From Rhodothermales bacterium (lineage in GTDB: Bacteria > Bacteroidota > Rhodothermia > Rhodothermales > Bin80): DNA of 64,000 nt. Under the pieces are notes generated by a model. That model was not told where the DNA came from. It was given only the letters and a program-made list of their open reading frames with translations, and searched no databases. Location of the stretch: NCBI GenBank assembly GCA_958296045.1, contig CATQHT010000003.1, positions 197,246 through 261,245 of the forward strand, given 5' to 3'. Every line of letters begins with the position of its first letter. Within the stretch, counting starts at the first letter, position 1. The position numbers and the translations under genes were made by a program. Shown piece by piece: positions 57,658-64,000 of this stretch.

Positions 57658-60209
57658 GCGGCGATGAGTGATCATGCGGAGCACCCTTGCTGACTTTTTG
57701 CACTTCGCCGCCCGTAAGGTTTCGACATGCCGTCACTCCATGTGCGTTCAGACTTGCCTTAGGGGTATCCGCTGCTTACGATGCCAGTGCTGCTCCATGG
57801 TGGCGTGCCTATGGCTCGTGCGTCGTTGCGCGACAGGGTCAAGAAAGTATGCTGCTCCCATGGCCATAGTCGTAACCAAGCCCTTCTCGATACGCTGCCG
57901 ACACCATTTCGTACCCAAAGCAAATGGTGGATAGTCGCTCTAATCCGCGCCACATGATCTGAAAGCCGGGCGGTCCATCGCGGGTTCGATTCTGATAGCC
58001 GCCCATTACTGCTACTAGCAGAAGCGCCGCTTCCAGGGTGCGGGGTACAGGCTGCTTCACGTTCTTAGCATAAATGGAGAGAACAATCAACTGCGTCGGG
58101 GAGAATATCAGCTCAGCGTCTAATCCAGGGACGGCACGCCCCAGTAAGGTGAGCATCATGACATAGCAGGCGATCACGCAGTACATCGCTAACCCACGTT
58201 CCAGGCGCGCTGCCGAACGCATCGCCATGCGTTCCACCTTACAGCCACTCTTGAGCACACGGAAAAAGTCTTCAACACGCCATCGCCGGGTATAATAAGT
58301 CAGGATCTGCACCGCTTCTTCTGCGCTGTGCACCGCCATACTGGTCAGCAGATACCATTGCACCGCCTTCTCTCCCTTCGGGGGCGCGATCTCCCGGACA
58401 TGCACGCCGTACATCGTTACGGATCCCACTTGCTGCTGCGTGGCGGGCAGCTGTACGCAATGGTAGCGTACCTCGGCTTGGGCAATACGGTGACTGCGCC
58501 CGCGGCGCACCTTCTTCCTGGAAGACTTCGGACGCGCCGTGACCCGTTGGATCTCTATCCGCACCTTCGCTGCGGCAGGACCGCTGCGAAGCGTCGCAAA
58601 CAGCTTTTTATTCTTCGCCAGTCTCCGGTCATGACGGGCGCGTACCAGGAGTTCCACGCGATCCTGTGCCTGCTGGGCGGCAAATAGCGCAAAGTTATCC
58701 GCCTCCCGGTCCATCACGCAGATGAGGCGACACTGCTTGGGAATCTCCTCTGCTGCTTCGCAGATGTCCAGAAATCCGTCTAACCACTGCTGCGATCGAG
58801 GTTTGAGCGGTCCCGTATCTGGATCCCGATAACTACAACGTAATATCCCCAGGGGCAGGCCATCGGTAGTAGTAACGAGCGTGGCATGAAGGGGCATCCC
58901 ACGGGATTTTGCTTTCGTCTGGTTGGTGCCTATGACCTGCAAGTCTTCACAGGCGGGTCGCGTACTGAAATTCAGCTTGGTGGTATCCTGTATGCAGAGT
59001 ACCGCCTTCTGACTCCGTATCCGCTCAATCGTACGTTTGCGATGCGGCGCCAGCATGTTTTCGGGCGTTACGTCGGCCTGCTTGCTGCTCAGAAGCCGGT
59101 AATGGGCCTTCACCGCCGCCCTATCATGGCTCATATGGGAGCATATAGGCTTTCCTATCACATCGGCCAACAACGATGCGCTCTTCACCAACCGCGTGGA
59201 CAGCCGCCTGTCTCCCAGCGGAGCATCTCCGAACTCTGCCTCAACCCAGTCGTCCATGCCTTCGTGCGGTTGCCTGACCGGACGCAGCGCCACCTCGGGT
59301 ACGCCCAAGTACGAGCGCCACCGGCGGTCCACTTCGTACATGAACAAGGCCTTCGGCGCTTCTTCTTTGGAATGTGCGTGGCGCTTGCCCCCAGCAGTAT
59401 AGCCGATGGACAGAAAATTGGCCGCCTTCAAGCACGTACCTTTCCATGGAGGTTCCACATACGTTTCTATCAACCAGGGGTGGTATCCATAAAGCGCATA
59501 ACAGTCGTCAGATAACTGCTTCAACACCCTGCTGAGTACATGACTGGCCAGGTATTTGCAGGTGCCGCGTATCAGAAAGCGGCTCAAACAGAAGATGCGG
59601 TGGAGGTGCGCTTGGCGTTGGGCATCGCTCCATGCCATGAAGTGTTCCCTTGCGGCCAAGCGCAAGGCCGGGGCGGAAAAGCCTACCGCGCCCAGATATC
59701 CATGCGCGCTCACTACCAGGTACCGCAGCTGGGCACCAACAAGGGTGGTCGTACCACGAGGATGCTCATGGTGCAGCAGGGTATTCCACACCGCACGCTG
59801 TGCTGGGGTCCGAACTCTTACCACTGCAAGACCTTCCACCTCACCCAAAGTCGCGGGCATCGCCACCGGTGGAGCAACCGCCTCGTCCAACAGGCGGGGC
59901 GACGCCTGCGCAGCATGATTGTTGAGCGGTGCTGGCAGCGTGATCTCACCCCGTGCCTCCAGCTTCAAGAGGGCTTTCGCGCAGGTAGCTACCTGTGCCC
60001 TGCCTTTGGCATCTACAAAGCCAAAGTCCTCACATACACGGCGCGCAATCGCGGTGCGATTGGGAAGGCTCTCGTCAGAAAGCCTCTTCTTCAAGCGAAT
60101 GCGCCCCCGGGGAGCACTGAGAGTCCGCAAAACCTGATTCTGCTCGAACATGCTGCTATGGTAAGCAGCACGACTTAGAAAGTCAAGTGATCCCTATGGG
60201 CTGGGGGCA
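57658..60209 (-). mobile_element. IS4-type element with DruA-fused transposase
   Basis: About 2.5 kb lies between the two inverted IS256 ends and carries a single large transposase gene. The exact ends are not resolved: GATCA-containing sequences sit near both borders (about 57682 and 60190) but no long terminal repeat or target duplication was seen. The interval 57658-57838 contains no separate gene. Confidence 0.65.
57839..60151 (-). CDS. DruA (DUF4338)-IS4/Tn5-type fusion transposase
   Basis: The 770-residue product joins two domains. Residues 1-290 resemble DruA/DUF4338 (GAQLRYLVVSAHGYLGAVGF, RFLIRGTCKYLASHVLSRVL, WKGTCLKAANFLSIGYTAGG), the domain known from the Druantia antiphage system. 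Residues 300-770 are a Tn5/IS4-type transposase: an N-terminal binding motif (WVEAEFGDAPLGDRRLSTRL) and a DDE triad at Asp389 (CIQDTTKL), Asp481 (VMDREADNF) and Glu627 (RRWRVEDFFRVLKSGC). All catalytic residues are intact and there is no frameshift, so it may be active. DruA may add DNA binding or target recognition. Confidence 0.88.
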   Translation of the reverse strand: MFEQNQVLRTLSAPRGRIRLKKRLSDESLPNRTAIARRVCEDFGFVDAKGRAQVATCAKALLKLEARGEITLPAPLNNHAAQASPRLLDEAVAPPVAMPATLGEVEGLAVVRVRTPAQRAVWNTLLHHEHPRGTTTLVGAQLRYLVVSAHGYLGAVGFSAPALRLAAREHFMAWSDAQRQAHLHRIFCLSRFLIRGTCKYLASHVLSRVLKQLSDDCYALYGYHPWLIETYVEPPWKGTCLKAANFLSIGYTAGGKRHAHSKEEAPKALFMYEVDRRWRSYLGVPEVALRPVRQPHEGMDDWVEAEFGDAPLGDRRLSTRLVKSASLLADVIGKPICSHMSHDRAAVKAHYRLLSSKQADVTPENMLAPHRKRTIERIRSQKAVLCIQDTTKLNFSTRPACEDLQVIGTNQTKAKSRGMPLHATLVTTTDGLPLGILRCSYRDPDTGPLKPRSQQWLDGFLDICEAAEEIPKQCRLICVMDREADNFALFAAQQAQDRVELLVRARHDRRLAKNKKLFATLRSGPAAAKVRIEIQRVTARPKSSRKKVRRGRSHRIAQAEVRYHCVQLPATQQQVGSVTMYGVHVREIAPPKGEKAVQWYLLTSMAVHSAEEAVQILTYYTRRWRVEDFFRVLKSGCKVERMAMRSAARLERGLAMYCVIACYVMMLTLLGRAVPGLDAELIFSPTQLIVLSIYAKNVKQPVPRTLEAALLLVAVMGGYQNRTRDGPPGFQIMWRGLERLSTICFGYEMVSAAYREGLGYDYGHGSSILS

Positions 60210-60256
60210 GACGTGAGCACTATTGCTGGGCCTGAAGATAGGTCCAATGCACCCGC
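60210..60256 (-). repeat. 47-bp IS256 end, right copy
   Basis: On the minus strand it reads the last codons of the IS256 transposase (WTYLQAQQ, stop) directly after the 31-bp repeat, with the whole gene body missing. It is the inverted partner of 57611-57657. Confidence 0.85.
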
Positions 60257-60258
60257 AG

Positions 60259-60289
60259 AGTCGTCAGACTAGGTCGCGATATGGGTAAA
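60259..60289 (-). repeat. 31-bp inverted repeat, right copy
   Basis: Exact inverse of 57033-57063. It truncates the IS66-type ORF, whose last codons (YPYRDLV) are read from this repeat. Confidence 0.85.
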
Positions 60290-60530
60290 GGGCAGAGTTA
60301 GCCTGGCGCACCTGCTCACCCGCCTCCGGCCCTCTGCCTATCGCTACGGAAACGTCCTGGCCTGCCGAAGCGGTCTCCCTGCGACACTTCTGCCGCCAGT
60401 AGTACAATACCCCCGGCGAAATGCCGTGCTCGGCACAAAACGCCGCTATGGTCTGCGTACCATTCTCGAACTGCTCCACCAGCGGAAACATCTGCTCCGC
60501 CGTGCATATCGGCTTTTTCCTCGGATCCAA
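60264..60530 (-). pseudogene. IS66-family accessory protein TnpA, truncated
   Basis: The first 60 or so residues match the helix-turn-helix protein TnpA of IS66 elements (MFPLVEQFENGTQTIAAFCA, HGISPGVLYYWRQKCRRE). Reading then runs into the IS256-derived repeat and stops. The IS66 tnpB and tnpC genes are absent, so this is an IS66 remnant broken by the later insertion. Confidence 0.65.
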
Positions 60531-60603
60531 GGTTTAGGTCACAGGAGGACATCTCCTGAGTTCTCAACCCCAAATCCAGAGGTAGTTCACCGCACGCTTA
60601 CGA

Positions 60604-60619
60604 CTAAGGGGCCCCTTAG
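60604..60619. terminator. 16-bp perfect palindrome at the LRR gene stop
   Basis: CTAAGGGGCCCCTTAG overlaps the stop codon of the LRR gene. With no loop or U-run it is a weak terminator candidate; it could also be a protein-binding site. Confidence 0.3.
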
Positions 60620-62439
60620 CGAACGTGCACGAAGCGGCCCATCAGGTACGTTGCGTGGCTCTCGGGCGACACGGCCATCAGGCGATACAGGTAGAGTCCC
60701 GAAGGAAGAGTAATGCCGTTTACTGCAATGTTATGCGCCCATCCAGCGGCCAGATCCACCGGCGCAACAGCAAGCACACGCCGGCCCGTTACGTCCATTA
60801 CTTCAATGGTCACGCGTGCTGGCCAAGGCAGATCGAACACGATGCGGGTCAATTCACGGAAGGGATTCGGATAATGGCCTTGCACGGCAAACGATTCCGG
60901 CAGCGTCTCGTACTCAGCGTCCACTGGTGAAAACACCTCAATAGTAAAGTGCAAACTGTCGGCGGATCCGTTCATGTCGGTCGCCGTGTACGTATAGGGC
61001 AAGGGAGCTTGCGTGACTTCCGTCGGCGTACCACTGATCGTGCGCGTTGCCGAGTCAAAGCTCAAGCCTGTCGGCAGTGTAGGAGCCAGCGTATAATTGA
61101 TCGGCGGCACACCTCCCGAGGCTTCAGGCAAGACCAGCGGTGCAATGGGCTGTGCTCTGGGAAGGGTTTGATTTGCAATGGTACCTGTAAGATCCAAAGG
61201 TGCGCAGGTGGACCCGTTTGTATCCGGGATGCTGTTCAGCCACGTCTGGAAGGCACTGTCCGCCGGTGCACAAAGGCCGTGGGCTCCATCAAAGTAGAAT
61301 GTTGATAAGTTGCTTAGCTGCGTGAGGGTGGTCGGCAGTGATCCACTTAGAGAAGTGGAGTCCAGGCGGAGGACTTCCAGCGCCGAAGCATTCCCGAGCT
61401 CACCGGGGACTGTACCTGATATGGGATTCTTGTTCAGCCGAAGGCTTGTCAAACCCACCAGATCACCCAGTCTGCTGGGGATTCCACCTGAGAAATTGTT
61501 CCCATCCAAGAGAAGACCCTGAAGAGACGTAAGTGCTCCGACCCAGTCGGGGAATGGACCCGAGAGTTGATTGCTGTGAAGGTACAGGTGCTCCAGTTTG
61601 GAAAGGTTTCCCAACTCGCTGGGAAGCGGGCCCGAAAGCTCATTGTAGTCTGCGCTGAAATCCTCGAGGTTCAGGAGGTTGCCCAACTCGCTGGGAATCG
61701 TGCCCGAAAGATCATTGCTCCCCAGGACAAGAGTTCTGAGTTTGGAAAGGTTTCCCAACTCGCTGGGAATCGTGCCCGAAAGATCATTGAAGGATGCACT
61801 GAGCCACTCGAGGTTCAGGAGGTCTCCCAACTCGCTGGGAATCTTGCCCGAAAGATCATTGCCCCCCAGGCTAAGACTTGTCAGACTCGATAGATTGCCC
61901 AGCTTAGCGGGCACCGTACCCGATATAGCATTCTCTTGTAAGATAAGCCTTTCCAGATTGGCAAGGTTTCCCAACTCGCTGGGAATCGTGCCCGAAAGAT
62001 CATTGCTCTCCAGGTTAAGACCTCTCAGTTTGGAAAGGTTGCCCAGGCTGGCGGGCACCGTACCCGATATAGCATTCCGTGATAAGTCAAGGAATTCCAG
62101 TTTGGAAAGGTTGCCCAACTCGCTGGGAATCGGACCTACAAGGTTATTATTACGTAAAAGAACCCGTTGCAGAGCCTCGGTCCCTCCGTCGTAGTCGATT
62201 CCATACCATGTATCCAATTCTGCAGCAGTTGGTACCCTGGTTATATCCCAACCCGTGTTGTCCGTCCAATTGTCGCCGTCAGTAGACTCGTACAAGGCCT
62301 TCAGTATGTCGAATACGGTTGATACCGGCTGTGCCGTGGCAGTCTGCACGGACAGTGTGCAGGCCAACCCAGCTAGAATCAGGCACCAACCATGCCTGTG
62401 CCAAAGTTGCGATACGACCAAGGTTAGCTTGTCAGTCAT
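60616..62439 (-). CDS. Secreted plant-type leucine-rich-repeat protein with T9SS sorting domain
   Basis: The ATG at 62439 gives 607 residues. A signal peptide (LILAGLACTLSVQTATAQ) precedes an N-terminal cap (ALYESTDGDNWTDNTGWD). About twelve 24-residue leucine-rich repeats of the plant-specific type follow (ELGNLSKLEFLDLSRNAISG, TIPSELGNLxNLE). Then come a putative Ig/cadherin-like domain (PTGLSFDSATRTISGTPT) and a C-terminal type A sorting domain (YPNPFRELTRIVFDLPWPAR ... GLYLYRL) for the type IX secretion system. It is probably displayed on, or released from, the cell surface for protein or glycan binding. A GTG at 62448 is an alternative start. Confidence 0.9.
   Translation of the reverse strand: MTDKLTLVVSQLWHRHGWCLILAGLACTLSVQTATAQPVSTVFDILKALYESTDGDNWTDNTGWDITRVPTAAELDTWYGIDYDGGTEALQRVLLRNNNLVGPIPSELGNLSKLEFLDLSRNAISGTVPASLGNLSKLRGLNLESNDLSGTIPSELGNLANLERLILQENAISGTVPAKLGNLSSLTSLSLGGNDLSGKIPSELGDLLNLEWLSASFNDLSGTIPSELGNLSKLRTLVLGSNDLSGTIPSELGNLLNLEDFSADYNELSGPLPSELGNLSKLEHLYLHSNQLSGPFPDWVGALTSLQGLLLDGNNFSGGIPSRLGDLVGLTSLRLNKNPISGTVPGELGNASALEVLRLDSTSLSGSLPTTLTQLSNLSTFYFDGAHGLCAPADSAFQTWLNSIPDTNGSTCAPLDLTGTIANQTLPRAQPIAPLVLPEASGGVPPINYTLAPTLPTGLSFDSATRTISGTPTEVTQAPLPYTYTATDMNGSADSLHFTIEVFSPVDAEYETLPESFAVQGHYPNPFRELTRIVFDLPWPARVTIEVMDVTGRRVLAVAPVDLAAGWAHNIAVNGITLPSGLYLYRLMAVSPESHATYLMGRFVHVR
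61590..62150 (-). repeat. 72-bp tandem repeats within the LRR gene
   Basis: DNA repeats with a 72-bp period (24 codons) share blocks such as CCCAACTCGCTGGGAATCGT (plus strand). Several copies are near identical over 25 bp or more, indicating recent duplication or gene conversion between LRR units. They are coding, not a CRISPR array. Confidence 0.85.
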
Positions 62440-62478
62440 GGTAATCACCGTTCAGGTTAGAGCTGGCCAAGGAGCCGA

Positions 62479-62877
62479 TCACCATACGCCAATGAACACC
62501 GACAACGCAACATCTGCAGACAGTCCGACGGCGCAGGTGAACAGAAACACAAGGTAGTACAAAAAGCGATAAGAAACAACTACATCGAGCTGAAATGAAT
62601 CTGGCACCAAGCGGTCCAGCAGGTTGCGGATCTGCCCGTCAGAGGGAATGCCTTGCATGCCAAACAGCGTCTGGCAGTTGGAACGGCCCACGTCGTCCTG
62701 CATCCTCCGCTGAAAAGCAAGAAAGGAGGGCGATTGCAGAAAGAAGCAGGCAAATGCGCTCAACACGGCATCGGCCAGCGTGTAGCGCAGATTGGGCCCC
62801 TGACGGTTATCTTCAAATGTACCGGCGGCCGATCGGATGCGTTTCAGCACATCGCGCAGCAGCTTGTTTGGTTTCAT
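62479..62877 (-). pseudogene. Transposase N-terminal fragment
   Basis: The first 90 or so residues resemble the N-terminus of a DDE transposase-associated family (ADAVLSAFACFFLQSPSFLA, CQTLFGMQGIPSDGQIRNLL). After FQLDVVV the frame changes to an unrelated hydrophobic tail (YRFLYYLVFLFTCAVGLSAD). No catalytic domain follows. It is probably a decayed IS remnant upstream of the LRR gene. Confidence 0.6.
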
Positions 62878-63235
62878 GGGTGCACCTCAGAGTGAAAGAT
62901 AAAAGCACCCTATAGCAGAGCATCGCAGGACCGGTATTGCCAGTCCATACACCCATCATACACATATCGTCTGCTGAACAGGCATTCCCGTAAACCCTAC
63001 ATGCACCCAAATTTAGAATCGCTGGAGCAGGCGGCCAGTTACGCGGAAGTGTCACCGTCTCCGAGCTTACCCCGACTTCGTCACTTTTCCAGGCCTCGCG
63101 GCGGTAGGCTGCCCTGACCTGTGCCCCACAAGGCCGGAATCCGGCACGATGTGACCGTTCTGCTGAGTCGGTAAGGCATCTTCACTTTCCACCAGACTCC
63201 ACCCCCTTAGCAATACGGCACCTTCTGCTACGAAC
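62878..63235. other. Intergenic stretch without a supported gene
   Basis: Nothing coding is supported here. The stretch lies between the transposase remnant and the 3' end of a second oxidase subunit II gene and has no clear hairpin with a U-run. Confidence 0.5.
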
Positions 63236-64000
63236 CTAGAAGTCGTAGCGCGCCAAAGCCGCGTCAAACTCCTCCTGCGTGTCATGGACAATCACCGTCC
63301 CGCGCATGCTGAAGTGGCTGCCACCACAGAGCTGCGCGCAGTTGATTTCCATGTCCGGCGCGGCTAATACCTCCGTGATGCCCGCTTCGTACATGCGGTC
63401 CAGAATTCGCGTGGAAAGTCTGCGCCCCTTCTCTGCCAACACACTCCCATCGGCTGCCACGTAGTCCTCCATCGCTATCCAACGATAAGGAGGATACTGA
63501 CGCCGACGACGCTCATCACCAGAAATCGGCATCGTCTTGGTCATCGCCGCGTGAAACTCGCTGGTGGACATCTCGGGCACAAACCACACCGGGATGGTCA
63601 ACCCCGGAATAGCATCCTGCTTTACACGCATGTTGGGCAAACCCAAGCTGTGAATCACGTCCCTCGAGCTTAGCTGAATGATGACCGGCTTGCCCTTGAG
63701 CAGATGCAACTCGTCGGGCACAATGATGTCATCCTCTCCCCGCGGATCGCCCGGGTCCAAAGCGAGTGGCTTGTCCAACGTGGTCCGGCCGAATTCACCG
63801 TCCGCACCCGGATACACGATGTTCCAGGCAAACTGCTCGGCTATCACGTTGATGACCGTGGACTCGCTCTCGGCAGGAAAATCGTTCTTGATCTCGGCCC
63901 AGATCGGAAAGGCGAAACCCACCAGAAGCACCCCTTCCGCCACCACGACACCGCCCTCAATCCAAGAAGACCACTTGCTCTTGATGCCATGGTAGTTGGC
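63236..64000 (-). CDS. Cytochrome c oxidase subunit II, second type (partial, 5' end outside window)
   Basis: The frame continues to the right edge (NYHGIKSKWSSWIEGG then a membrane helix VVVAEGVLLVGFAFPIWAEI) and encodes a CuA subunit without haem c. Ligands are His in DVIHSLGLPNMRVKQDAIPG and the CAQLCGGSHFSM cluster. About 60 residues are inserted between the WF strand and CAQLC (SGDERRRRQYPPYRWIAMED...), longer than in the caa3 subunit above. It indicates a second terminal oxidase encoded further right. Confidence 0.9.
   Translation of the reverse strand, partial: ANYHGIKSKWSSWIEGGVVVAEGVLLVGFAFPIWAEIKNDFPAESESTVINVIAEQFAWNIVYPGADGEFGRTTLDKPLALDPGDPRGEDDIIVPDELHLLKGKPVIIQLSSRDVIHSLGLPNMRVKQDAIPGLTIPVWFVPEMSTSEFHAAMTKTMPISGDERRRRQYPPYRWIAMEDYVAADGSVLAEKGRRLSTRILDRMYEAGITEVLAAPDMEINCAQLCGGSHFSMRGTVIVHDTQEEFDAALARYDF

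Noticed and set aside
57668-57934. Cysteine-rich plus-strand frame at the edge of the IS4 element
   Set aside because: It overlaps the 3' end of the transposase on the other strand and has no leader or family pattern.
61590-62150. Regularly spaced DNA repeats that could suggest a CRISPR array
   Set aside because: The 72-bp period is in frame and encodes LRR units; there are no unique spacers and no cas genes.

Overview
The window looks like a chromosomal segment from the Rhodothermota/Bacteroidota side of the tree (a Rhodothermus or Salinibacter relative), moderately GC-rich. Four things point there: an alternative complex III cluster (ActA-F) running directly into a caa3-type oxidase whose subunit I has the YS motif in place of the usual glutamate; a type IX secretion C-terminal sorting domain on a leucine-rich-repeat protein; a SprE/PorW-like TPR lipoprotein; and a TAnnTTTG-type -7 box in front of the ribosomal operon. 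Species cannot be read from the sequence.

Layout. 1-12300 (minus): contiguous str-S10-spc operon, rpsL-rpsG-fusA-tuf-rpsJ through rplF and the start of rplR. 12354-19086 (minus): ftsH, a large TPR/SPOR-like lipoprotein and pyk. 19154-20767 (plus): a secreted PHP phosphodiesterase and a small lipoprotein. 21461-33798: an accessory region of nested mobile DNA. It holds an IS1634-family transposase split by a small serine-recombinase element, a TonB-receptor-type beta-barrel pseudogene split by a tnpB element with terminal inverted repeats, a PhoX-like Tat protein, and an IS21 element. 33799-39633: a 5'-truncated repeat protein, then a minus-strand set (possible cysteine-rich exported peptide, six-bladed propeller lipoprotein, membrane-anchored thioredoxin-like protein) and an Ig/LVIVD propeller protein. 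39726-41090: MATE pump. 41270-54073 (plus): ACIII, SCO and caa3 oxidase. 54575-56980: tandem LIV-type binding lipoproteins. 57033-60530: a second mobile knot with a DruA(DUF4338)-IS4 fusion transposase between two inverted, internally deleted IS256 remnants. 60616-62439: plant-type LRR protein with T9SS tail. 63236-64000: end of a second CuA subunit.

How it works together. The respiratory block is one electron-transfer unit: ACIII oxidises quinol through the ActB Fe-S subunit and the ActA/ActE haems and passes electrons to the CuA/cytochrome c subunit II, with SCO for copper delivery. The last gene is a subunit IV fused to an additional cytochrome c domain. The strongest candidates for undescribed biology are the minimal serine-recombinase element whose integrase reads across its own attachment site into the target, the inverted-repeat-bounded tnpB unit without tnpA, the cysteine-rich peptide/propeller/thioredoxin set, and the DruA-transposase knot.
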